Origin: Wolfiporia cocos
Lineage: Eukaryota; Basidiomycota; Agaricomycetes; Polyporales; Phaeolaceae
Direction of reading: 5' to 3'
DNA: 64,000 nt
Assembly: GCA_029448655.1 (NCBI GenBank)
Contig: JACCLO010000010.1
Coordinates: forward strand, 2,418,001 to 2,482,000
The notes below the pieces were generated by a model. That model was not told where the DNA came from. It saw only the letters and a list, made by a program, of their open reading frames with translations, and made no database searches. The first letter of the stretch is position 1, and the number at the start of each line of letters is the position of its first letter. Position numbers and translations under genes: made by a program. This document shows, piece after piece, positions 25,533 to 35,593 of this stretch.

Positions 25533-28306
25533 CTAGATCCACCGGAAATAGATAGCAGGAACTACGAACCTAGCATTTCGCATCACTGCTGCATGTACTG
25601 CATACAGCTTATGTGCTTGTGTTGGTAAGCTGTTAAGAGTGACAGCGGCAAGAATATGGTCGGCGAAAAGCTTCCGGTGGATCTCAATTTGGTCCTTGAG
25701 CTGCGCCACGGTCATCTTGTTGATGGTATCGTGGTCGGTCATCAATCCTACATCACGTAAACGTTGTAATTCTGCTTCTTTCTTCCGCTGAGTCTCCTCC
25801 TGACGCCGGCGATTCTCTGTGGCCTGCTCGCATTGATTATCCATTAATTCTTTGTGGAAGTGTGCGTTTTCGCCGCTGCTGTCTAGTTCTCGTGCCACTT
25901 GCATGACATATCGCTGGTCACTCTCTCTACAGCACTTTGTGATGAATTTCTCAGTCTTATTCCGCTCCAATTGTTCCTGGCTTGAGAATGTAGTCACTGT
26001 ACTGTTTGGGTGTGAGCGCATGTGTACCCACCAAGACCCTAGAGCTCCCTCGTTCGCATCATTTGTCGATGGAATGAAAACAAGTGCACACTTTTCTGGT
26101 GTGAGAGAGTCAAAGAGACTGCCTAATGCAAACTCAGAGGTGAATTGAACCCAGCCCTGAGCAGCTCCAGAGAACATAGCTGTTATCATTAGTGATGTGC
26201 AAAGCACGGCTCAAAGCTGTGAGCCGGGCCTGGCCGAGCCGACTTAAGCCGGGGCCTGGGGGGGCGGCTTAAGACGGCTCAGGGCCCAGCTTAGATCGTG
26301 AGCTGGCCATAGCTGAGCCCTGAGCCGGCGGCTTTAGGCACACAGCTGTGGTGTTGTTAAAATTAGCGAAAATGGTTTAAGATTTTGCATCAATTCACCT
26401 TATATGATCTCAATGGCCATTACAATGACTTGTGATCTGCTAACACGGTGCGGAACATTGTGACTACTGTTGCGATCGGGGTTGTGAAGCAGCTGTAAAA
26501 ACACTTGTAGATCAGATTATCAACAAATAGTAGACATATAAGCATTCTGAATATGTTGTGCTGTCATTTGAACTGCACAAGCCAATAATTCCGAGGTCCT
26601 ACCTAATTACCTATAAGCCCCGGCCTGAGCCTGAGCTGGGCCCAAGCCGGCCTGAGCCATCAAGGAGGGCCCGGCTTGACATTTTGCCCGGCTTGACATT
26701 TTGCTGAGCCCAAGCCCTTCAAAGCCGGGCCCAAGCCCCAGGCTTTGAGCCGAGCCGTGCTTTGCACATCACTAGTTATCATAGGTAGCAGGCCAGGGAT
26801 ATCAGGTGCATGGGTCCGAATAGCAGCGATAAGCCTCCGGTCTGAAAATGGTTGTCCATCCAATGTGATGAGATCCAGAGGTGCATCTGGGTTAAGGATT
26901 AAGTCAGGGTGCATAAAAATATGATTGCAAAATTTTGGAAGCCTCCGGTGCGCCCAGTGAGATCCAGTAAATTAATCAGCTTGGTGCCATCACCATCAAC
27001 TTGTTGAAGGTATGGCCATGACACAGAGACCCCATAGTGTGCCATAGCAGCTAGCTCTGCCAGTGTAGAAGGATCCCGTAGCCCCTTTGTGACATTGGAC
27101 TCCAAGTGATTAGCACCAGGTTTAGACTTAGCATCACAGATCTCTTCCATCAGTTCGATGTAGAGCTCAAGATAAGTCACAAATTCGGCAGCTGCATAAG
27201 AATGGGACTGATAGTGGGTGTTTGACATATCTGGGAACCGTTTAAAGGTAGCATCACCATGTATCTCCTGTTTGTGAATAAACATGAATAGACGATGTCG
27301 GTCCTGATAGCCTGTGTCATCATTCTTGTTGCGAAAGAGAGCGCCAGCGAGACTCGCAAGTTTGACACCACCACATGAGCTAGACTCCACAGCACACTGA
27401 ACTGCAGCACAGTCAACAGTATCGGCAAGACATATAGCTGAATCGTTTGCCTTGTTAGCAAGAGGGGTAGGTGGTGGAAGGTCAAGGCTATCCCATGAGG
27501 TGTGCATAGCTAAGACACCATACTTGAAGGCATTGAGGTCCTTATGTCCACAATAGCCACTGAATAAAAACACGTCGAACAGCTGTTATAGAGCAGAGGG
27601 GAGCTTATCAAATACTGCACATCCGAGGCGGTACTCGAGTAAGTCAATAGTAATTTTGTGTCTTGTCTCAGGGGACCTAAGGACTGGTTAATACTATATA
27701 TAACAAAGTATTAATGCTTCCAGTTCATCATGCATTCCAATGTTCGCTGCTTTGTGAATTTCATCATTGGAGATTAGGCACATAGCTTCTATGAGATTGC
27801 TTGGTGTGAGAGCTTCAATTCCTTTGTGTCCAAGGTCCTGTCGAGTAATCTTCTTCTTCAGCTCTTGGCACATTCTGAACTTCTTCTTCCCATCAGCAGC
27901 ATGGTCCATGTTTTGCATGACCTGCTTTCTCATCCAGTCCTATGCATCCATGGTCTGTCTATCATGGGCAGCAAGTGGACTATTACAGTATGTCGATGTT
28001 TTCTGCAATAATTTGCGAGCCATGAAACTGTTGCTGAGCAGTATGATCCAGAGCTGGGGCCACCTCGGCGAATCGTGTCTGATATGTCCAGGTCGATGGA
28101 TCAGTATCATCAAAACTTGGCTCATAGCTTGGTTCTGAGAGGGTTATGTGCCTTGCTTCATATGTGATTTTGTGGTGTGTCATTCCATCTGTACTCTCTC
28201 CAAATGCTAAGTGAAGCCAGACATTATCTATATAATTTGCAGAGTTTTGATTAATATTACCTGGTGCATTCATAATCTCCCTACCCAGCTGCATATAGCC
28301 ATACAT
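25533..28306 (-). pseudogene. Broken gene of an unnamed protein family, split by a hAT element
   Basis: Minus-strand frames join into one long protein relic. From upstream down it contains REIMNAPGNINQNSANYID (28306-27983), a Lys-rich part (27933-27694), FSGYCGHKDLNAFKYG (27573-26899), NPDAPLDLITLDGQPF, then after the insertion QGWVQFTSEF, STNDANEGALGSW and a coiled-coil tail (26207-25533). From memory, this resembles a repeated family in Agaricomycete genomes with no assigned function, possibly transposon-borne; I cannot confirm that here. Lesions include an in-frame TAA at 27586-27588, frame changes between segments and a 585-bp insertion at 26190-26774. The target duplication lies inside the codons for MIT, so the reading frame would be continuous without the insert. 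Confidence 0.6.
26190..26774. mobile_element. Non-autonomous hAT-type element (MITE), 585 bp
   Basis: Both ends carry the inverted repeat TAGTGATGTGCAAAGCACGG, extending three bases further (CTC) for 23 bp in all. The 8-bp duplication GTTATCAT flanks it at 26182-26189 and 26775-26782. An 8-bp duplication and TA..-type ends with AAAG fit the hAT superfamily. The inside has no transposase and is rich in GAGCC/GGCTC-type subterminal repeats. It needs a transposase from elsewhere. Confidence 0.92.
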
Positions 28307-28448
28307 TCCACCTTTGAGCTTACCTCGCCCTGCTGTTCATCAGCTTATACCTCATGTGACATGGACTCCAAACACAGTAGCACAAGCTTTTATTGCATAG
28401 TCAACCTTGTCCCCCACACAGCCAGCCTTAAGAAGTTGTCAAGCAAGC

Positions 28449-29155
28449 TGTTACGGGTCGAATACCCGTTCGTATATTCGAGTCGCGAATATAGATCGTT
28501 CTTCTGCACGTAGGCACGTCGCCGTATGCAAGGCAAATACTCGTTAGATGCCTTCGGGTCCTAAGTGAAGTCCTTAGGAGATCGGTTAATATCCAATACG
28601 CGTTAGAGGATATAATCTGTTCAAGTGCGAGTCGAATAGAATATAAGACTCGCCTAAGTCCGAGAAGTCAGTGTGCACTTCGAGGACTTAGTCGTTTGGT
28701 TGCTCGAGTGAGAAATACTGAGCGTAGTTTCCTACGTTTGAGAACGAGTATAAGACTTCTTGTTTATACAACAAGGTCGAGCTGAAGAGCCTCGACGGTA
28801 AGTACATGAGTTTTTATACTACGCTAGGTTTCAGGGGTCAAGTCTGTCCCAGATGCCACAGATACTATCTACGCTATAGTCCCAAACGTCTGATAAGTAT
28901 GGAGTGATATATCTGAGACGATAGATAGGAATGATGGCGGTTGAACGCCATCTGTCAGCTAATAAATGATGAACATGAAACGGTGGCAGGGTTGGATCTG
29001 CCAAAGATGAAACGAGCCCTATAGACTAGTACAACTGGGGATGCGCCCAGTAAGATCACGAGTAGCCAGGGGGCTGGTTGCGCAACAAGTCCCTGTATCG
29101 TATTCGCCCGGTGGTGAGTTCTGTCGATATTCGAAAAATCAAAATAACCGTAACA
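28449..29155 (+). mobile_element. Solo LTR, family A, young copy (707 bp)
   Basis: It begins TGTTACGGGTCG and ends CCGTAACA, so the termini are TG..CA with a 7-bp inverted match. The 5-bp target duplication CAAGC is at 28444-28448 and 29156-29160. The copy is rich in CpG (for example 28735 and 28745), unlike its relative at 31674-33408. No internal retrotransposon sequence is attached. Confidence 0.93.
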
Positions 29156-29329
29156 CAAGCCAACAAGCAGTAGGAGTGAAAATACCAGATTGGGTAGGAG
29201 ACCAGACAGACATCTTTCTCAGTGACCCAGGAACTCACTTGTATGTGTCTTTTGAGGACTTGGTTAGTAAGGTGAGTTTATAAGAGGTGCAGCAGTAGGT
29301 AGTAGAGCTAATGTGGCAGTGTGTGGATG

Positions 29330-30415
29330 AATTGTTCTAAGGTCTGAAGCCTTAGATGAGCAGCTTATACACATGCAATGTAACCTTCAAGATAAGCCTG
29401 CCTTGAATGTAAGGGGTCTGTGTGCATGAGCAGTAATGCTGTGCACTGTGGAAGTGAAAATTGACGCCTGTCTATTCCTTTTGATATTGTTGTCTTCATT
29501 CATATTCGACTGTTAGTATGTACCTTCCCAATCAACTCTACCAGCATTGGAATGATAGCTGGAAGACAGTGAGAGGTGCAAGATGTAGGCACGAGAACAT
29601 AGGATGGCTGATGCCCTGCACTTGTTGGGGGCCAAGTTGCATATGCAAATAGGATGCGGTCATTCCAATTGTCCTGCCACTAAGCCAATGCTCATGTCCA
29701 ATCATTGTCCATGGCATCACAAAGGCATCTGTGCTGGTGACGCAGCTCTCAGAACCAGTTCTATGACATCAGGATTCTTATTTTTATGGCAAACTATTTA
29801 CTACATATGGTGATCTGGCAAGGCTCATTTGCACGTGTCATACATCATGTTTTGTCTCCTCTGTAATTATAGTTTCAAGCCTCAGCTTCAATGCCCATTG
29901 CATCTTTCCCCCATTCTCCCACCAGTGTGAAGCAGTGGCACAGTGGTCATGCACACAGTAAGAGTAGCAAGCAAGTAAGAATACTCATATACGTCAGATA
30001 GATAGCAGCCTCTATACATCCAAAACTTTGTTTTGTTATCTTCCCCCACTCTTGCTCTCTCTCAACAACTCAAACGTCCACTACCTGCTACATCTTCTCT
30101 CCCACAGTGCTTGCAGTGGAATGGTATGGAATGTTAGAGAAGGGCCATGTCAGCAATCATGTGGAATATGAGTCAGGGAGCATCTAGAGATAAGGTGGGC
30201 CACTGATGTAGAGATAGAGAGTCATTGGAGAGATAAGGGATAAGACAGACCAATGACAAGAATGTAATGACTGGTTATGGTGGAACCTTCGAGAAGTTTT
30301 GAGAAGAAGATGGAAGCATGGTTAGGGCTACTAACTACATTAGATAGGACTTGTTGTAAGACAAGTTGTAGGAAATTTGTATAAAAATCAGGTAAATGCT
30401 TAGAAAACTGTGACA
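29330..30415 (+). mobile_element. LTR-like element, family D, interrupted copy
   Basis: The stretch TTCTAAGGTCTGAAGCCTTA near 29336 and the 3' part (CTAACTACATTAGATA near 30333 to CTGTGACA at 30415) both recur, in order, at about 35190 and 35503-35593. The shared order, a CA end and a TATA-like TTTGTATAAAA segment suggest a solo LTR. About 650 bp between roughly 29455 and 30130 is absent from the other copy and may be an insertion. The left end and target duplication could not be set. Confidence 0.55.
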
Positions 30416-30419
30416 TTCG

Positions 30420-31091
30420 GAGAGTGGTGAGAACAGTCACGTGCAGGCTTTGCCCTCTTTGATTTCTTTTCCAATGCACAAAGATGACTGTAGTGTGTTG
30501 CTGTGAGAACCCTATACTGCTCCAGGTCAGACTGGCATTTCTTCAGTGCACTGGTCAATGTGGAAATTTTCTCTAGAAGTCCTGAAGCCTGCTGCTGAGA
30601 TCTCTGCCTCTCCAGGGATATTGTATGCTCCAGGACAGAGATATCTCCTTGTAGCAGGTTCCTGAGCTTTGTCTTGTCCAGTTGTAGGTGACAGATCCAC
30701 TTTTGGCATTTCTGAAGATCAGTGCACATTTCAGCCAGTTGGTGTGAACTTGCAATTCTAGCAGATTCCTCAGCCTAAAGGAGATCTCTGAGAGTGGAGA
30801 TACCATTCTCCAGAATAGAAACTGTCTTGTCTTTGCTGTCTAATTCCAGCTGCAGTCTCTGGGATGTAGCATTAGCCTGAGTGACTAAATACTTCAGATG
30901 AGCAGCCTCTGCAGCTTTTTTTTTGCTAACTCTAGAGATGTATCTGAGCATATACCCTTAGAGTGAGTGGCTATACATGTTCTTTGTTGATCCTCAGCGG
31001 CTCCATGCATCTGAACAGCACCTAGGCAGAGAGCTGTGAGATTGTGCATAGACTGGGCTTTTTGAGCCACTGAGTGCTTTACTGGAGCCAT
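30420..31091 (-). pseudogene. Coiled-coil protein relic
   Basis: A minus-strand frame opens at the ATG at 31089-31091. A +1 shift at a run of nine A/T (30916-30924) moves it into a second frame of about 165 codons, interrupted by one TAG at 30775-30777. Read together the relic is Gln/Leu/Lys-rich and heptad-like, with segments such as ATSQRLQLELDSKDKTVSIL and QRSQQQASGLLEKISTLTSAL. CpG is almost absent. It may be a relic of a transposon-encoded structural protein or of a host gene. No family is recognised. Confidence 0.45.
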
Positions 31092-31673
31092 AGTAGTGTA
31101 GTAAGCATTGAAATATCTCTCAAATATTGAAGAATATTGAGCTCAAGGTGCATATAGCTTGCTCAATAGTCTTCATGAGCCTGTGTGGTGCAGTGTGGTG
31201 ATGCAAAGTGGTAGGCACTCATTTGGCACTTAGTCAGCATTCGACTGTCATCACATTAAACATTAACTTGATAATAGCACCTGTTTTGGCCTACAGAATC
31301 CTACATTATATAGAAGACAGTCGTTTCAATTTACTCTCAGTACAGATATATCAAACTCTCATTTTTTGGTTTGCAGTTTCCTGAGCTATAGAAGGTTTAC
31401 TTTGGCATGGAACTGATATAGCTCTTATTCTAACATATCTAAAGAAAAACTGTTCTGAACGTCTGAGCCCTGAGTACAGTCTGTGAATTTAGAGATGATT
31501 TTTGATTTTTTTCTTGAGGCAGTCACAAAGCTATGGACACTAGTATTGGCACTGAAAATTGGAACCACCCTCTATAGGGAGAATAAAAAAATGCAAACAG
31601 GCCATCCAGCTCATGGGCATTGCCCATCCCCACTTGAACTTCACCAAGTCATTCACACATGGGTCATCATGGA

Positions 31674-33408
31674 TGTTACGGTTATTTTATTCCTCAAATG
31701 CTTGCAGAACTCACCATTGGGTGAATACAATACAGGGGTTTGTTGCACAACCAACCCCCCTGACTACTCGTGACTCTACAGGGCCTAACCCCCATTGTAC
31801 TAGCATATGAAGTTTGTTGCAGATCCAACTCTGCCCTCATTTCAGCTTTATCATTCTACAATTGACAGATGGTGTTCAACTGCCATATCATTGTTATCTA
31901 TCATTTCAGATATATCACTACATACCTATCATACATCTCAGACTATAGTGTAGATGGTATCAGTGACATCTGGGGCTGGCAGGACCTGACACAGACTAGC
32001 TGTGGGACTCAGTGCCTGATACCCAAGGTGAGGGGAAATGGCAACAAGGGGTAACTAGTCAAGCACAGCAGGGAGGGATAAGCTTCTACAGCGCTAGCTG
32101 AGAAGAATAGAACTAAAGGTATAACCCTACTTATATACATGCATGCAATGCCATGTGATAAGTGCTAGTCTACTCGATCTCTTAGGCACCAGGTACATGT
32201 GATAAACTATCAGGCACAGCCCAGGTAAGTAAGGAGCCAGATGCCGGGAAGGGAAATACAGCTCAGTCACTACTCTACAATGACCATGGTGGGCCAGTAA
32301 TGGCCAGACCTATCATAAGGAGTGTGTTGGTCACTTTGTGGTGACATAGAATTCTGGGCACAGCCCAGAAGGGAGCCAGTCTGGTAGGGCAGCTAGAGGG
32401 ACTAAGGCCATTGGACGAGTCTGGGGATGACTAAGGCGGAGCATCAAGTCATGGTGAGTCAGAGGCTGGGCCGCTGAGGCTATGGCTATGACTAAGGGGC
32501 CTAGAGGGACCAGGGGCAGATGGGCCTTGCAGCTAGAGTCTGGGACTTGGCTTTTGCCAGAGTCCAGAAGGTGGTCGCAGGCCTTGTTGGCATGCTGGAC
32601 CAATAGCATTAAGGGCTTATGCAGCCATGTATGCTATTATGCCATTATTGCACATTATGGTGTGCATTGTGACCTCATAGTCTAGGTACCTGGTTCTAGA
32701 TGTATGACATAGGGTAGTCTGGTCTTGTGGCTGGGCTATTGGTGACATTGTGATGAGATCATAGTGTCTGGGCTTGGCCTTGTGGCTGGGCCTTTGATGT
32801 TGGTGATGATTCATTGGTGCTGACTAGCGTGTTATGCTGATTTCATGGTTGCTTAGTAGCATGTAAGCGCTGACTTAGCAGGTTTTGGCCTTGCATTACT
32901 GTTAGGTGAGCTTGGCTTGTCGGCATGGTGGGACAACTCCCAGATAACTTGTAGTTAGATGTGGTAATTCCGGATAAATTGCTATAATTGCGTGGAAAAT
33001 TGCTGTTGGTCCTAAATCTGTGACAGGACTATTAAAACCTCACGTAGTATATAAACTCATGTAACTAGTGTTGAGGCTCTTCAGCTCAACCTTGTTGTAT
33101 AAACAAGAAGTCTTATACTCATTCTCAAATGTAGGAAACTACACTCAGTATTTGCCAAGCCCTGAACTGACTAAGTCCTTGAAGTGCACACTGACTTCTT
33201 GGACTTAGGCAAGTCTTATATTCTAGACTTGCTCTTGAAACCCATTATGTTCTCTAATGTGTATTGAATATTGAGTGATCCCCTAAAGTCTCTAGATTTA
33301 GGGCCCAAAGGTTATACAAAGATAGGCCTTGCACACATCCACAGGACTTAGTGCAGAAGATTTATATTCACAACTCGAATATAGTGAATGGGTGTATGAC
33401 CCATAACA
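31674..33408 (-). mobile_element. Solo LTR, family A, old copy split by an LTR of family B
   Basis: On the minus strand it begins TGTTATGGGTCATACACCC and ends CCGTAACA. The target duplication ATGGA is at 31669-31673 and 33409-33413. It aligns with 28449-29155 except for the nested element at 31987-33025. Most differences are CpG in the young copy against TpG or CpA here (for example GAACGAG against GAATGAG, CTACGTTT against CTACATTT). Confidence 0.92.
31987..33025 (+). mobile_element. Solo LTR, family B (1,039 bp), nested in LTR A
   Basis: It starts TGACACAG and ends CTGTGACA. The flanking 5-mers are GGACC (31982-31986) and GGACT (33026-33030), a duplication with one mismatch. Family-A sequence resumes on both sides. 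Its parts recur inverted at 38834-40195 and at about 45050-45362. Confidence 0.85.
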
Positions 33409-33413
33409 ATGGA

Positions 33414-34152
33414 TTTCACAGGTTGCCACAATGCCTGAATGCAGAGCTATCATATATTGTTGAACTGCTTCCATTTGCAGAGTGTATCTGCCGATATGTC
33501 ACTGAGACTAAGAAGGTGACCCAGAACTCACTTATGATTCCTACTTATTTGAGGTTGAAGCAGTAAAGAAGTGCAGCAGTAGTTTTAGAGGCTAGTGCAG
33601 TGTGTTGAAGTGTCACGGTTTTTACCGTGGCATGGGTTCGATCCCGTACCTCCCTAGACATGTAGTCACATGATATGTTTGCCTCTTAGTGTAGTGGTAT
33701 GATCGCCCCCATAGCAGCGTAACTACTCACGTGTATAGGTCGCCTCTTGCTTACGTACTGTAGCACATGATGTAGACTGCGCACGGACTCTTACTGTAGG
33801 GTAGGTAGTACCGCGCGCCTCTGTGTCTCCACATGTATATAGTCTACTGCGCTGGGGCCTTACAGCCCCATGCTCGTTATTCTCGATGTTGGGGCTTGTC
33901 CCCCTGTATACCGCCTTACCACCCTGCATGCCTACTCTCCTGCTTGACTACTAGCTGGGTTGCACCAATGGTCCGTCCTACTCCGTCACTGCGGTGTGAG
34001 GTCGTAGATAGCCTCAAGAGTTACGGCGCGACTACACCGTGTGTGCCTGGCCGGTGGGTTAGCGTTAGCGCAGGGGTATCACGGTATAGTGGTATATCTG
34101 TGTCATGAAGAGATGAATCTAAATACTAAAGGGTCGTGGAAGAAAACCATGT
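33414..34152. other. Unassigned repeat-like DNA with tRNA-like boxes
   Basis: A short block (about 33510-33590) resembles 29220-29310 around GTGACCCAG..AACTCACTT. Pol III-type boxes are present in reversed order: a B-box-like GGGTTCGATCCCG (33640-33652) and an A-box-like TTAGTGTAGTGGTAT (33688-33702). No folded tRNA could be built. No gene is seen. Confidence 0.4.
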
Positions 34153-34742
34153 TGTCACGGACTCACCAGTCTGTGCGACCCTGGACTCAGGGGGATCCCT
34201 ACACGCCTGCATAGGCGCAAGCCAACGGCACCGCCGTACTCATAGGACAGCCAGAGGCGGACTCATAGGTCCATCCTGAAGGTGCCCAGCCGCCAGAGGC
34301 CCCCAGACGACGAAGTCGCAGACCCACAGTCTAGCAGACGAGATAAGGGCCCCGGGCCAGTAGCAACGCAGACTGTATGGCAAGTAAGGCACTGACGTGC
34401 ATTGACGAGAATCTCAAAGATGGGGCTGTAAGGCCACCATCCGTCGTACTTATACATCTGTAGCTGGCCAGTAAGGGCCGCTTTAAACTAATGGCCTGTG
34501 CGCGCATTATGTAAGAGGACACATGACTATGTAACTACTGTGACGATGTAACGTGTGTGATCGTAACGTGTCCGTACCTGAGGCGCGCGCTACCCTACAG
34601 CGCTAACCAACGATCAGGTGATCTACATTATCTGGGAGTAACGTGAGAGGTGGCTGAGGCGCAGAGGAGCGGCGTACGCCTAGCGCCGCCCGTACAACCT
34701 ATAGCGAGGGAGTCTAAACCTGTTAGCACAAAGTTTGTGACA
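34153..34742 (+). mobile_element. Solo LTR, family C, young copy (590 bp)
   Basis: It starts TGTCACGGACTCACC and ends TTTGTGACA. The perfect target duplication CATGT is at 34148-34152 and 34743-34747. The copy is CpG-rich, in contrast to the DNA on both sides. It shares its start with 39197-39749. Confidence 0.9.
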
Positions 34743-35149
34743 CATGTGGTTCTCACGTGGCAACTGTGCGTTCATTGGCCCATAGGGTGTGCCACCATCC
34801 CCGTGCTATTTCCCACACCCGGTATTCAAATCCCATTGACTGCGTCCTCCCTGTGCTGTGCCATGGGATTTTGTAGCTGTTGTAACATAAATAGCCTGTA
34901 CTGTAGATACCCACGAAATTCAGGAGTTTTTCGAGGCACCACATTTGTGGACACAATGTTACAAGTGAAGTGACAATGACACCGAGCATCAGCAAGGTGG
35001 AGGAAGTGGCTGAGTGGGCAGAGAACAAAGGACAGAAGAGGCAGGTGCAGCAGGGTGATCACATGTCCTGGGGAATGGGTGAACTCACAATGTCTCCATC
35101 CAATACGTTTTTCCCTTATTCTATTAGTTATCGCACTTAAGTGACAATT

Positions 35150-35593
35150 GACATTCGTGGCGAAGCCGCGGGTAATTAAACTCGTTGTTCTAAGGTCTTA
35201 GCCTTAGATCGTACAGCTTATATACATGTAGAGGACTACTCATGAAACTGTCTGCCCTAATGTAAGAGGTCTGTGCCCTGGGCAGTAATGCCTGATGTTT
35301 ACCCAATAGTGCCATAATGGCATGCTAATGTGTCATGCTAATGATGACAAAGGCCATGTAAGCAGTAATGTGTGTGGTTTGTCAGTGGGGTGTCTAGATA
35401 AGACTGGACCGCTGATGTTGAGCTTATGACTGTAGTCATAGAAAGTGCTTGAAGGTTCTCATGGATTCGAGAAGAATGATGGGTTTGTGGTTAGGGGTAC
35501 TAACTACATTAGATACGACTTGTGGTGTTATTAAGTTGTAGAGTATTTGTATAAAATTGGATCAAAAATAGGAGAATGCCTAGAAAATTGTGA
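35150..35593 (+). mobile_element. LTR-like element, family D, shorter copy
   Basis: It shares TTCTAAGGTCTTAGCCTTAG (about 35193) and CTAACTACATTAGATA through TTGTGACA (35593) with 29330-30415, in the same order. The boundaries are approximate and no target duplication was found. The part 35155-35190 keeps CpG, whereas most of the rest lacks it. Confidence 0.5.

Noticed and set aside
33610..33660. Complete tRNA gene
   Set aside because: Only a B-box and one hairpin can be drawn; there is no acceptor stem or D-arm in the right place.
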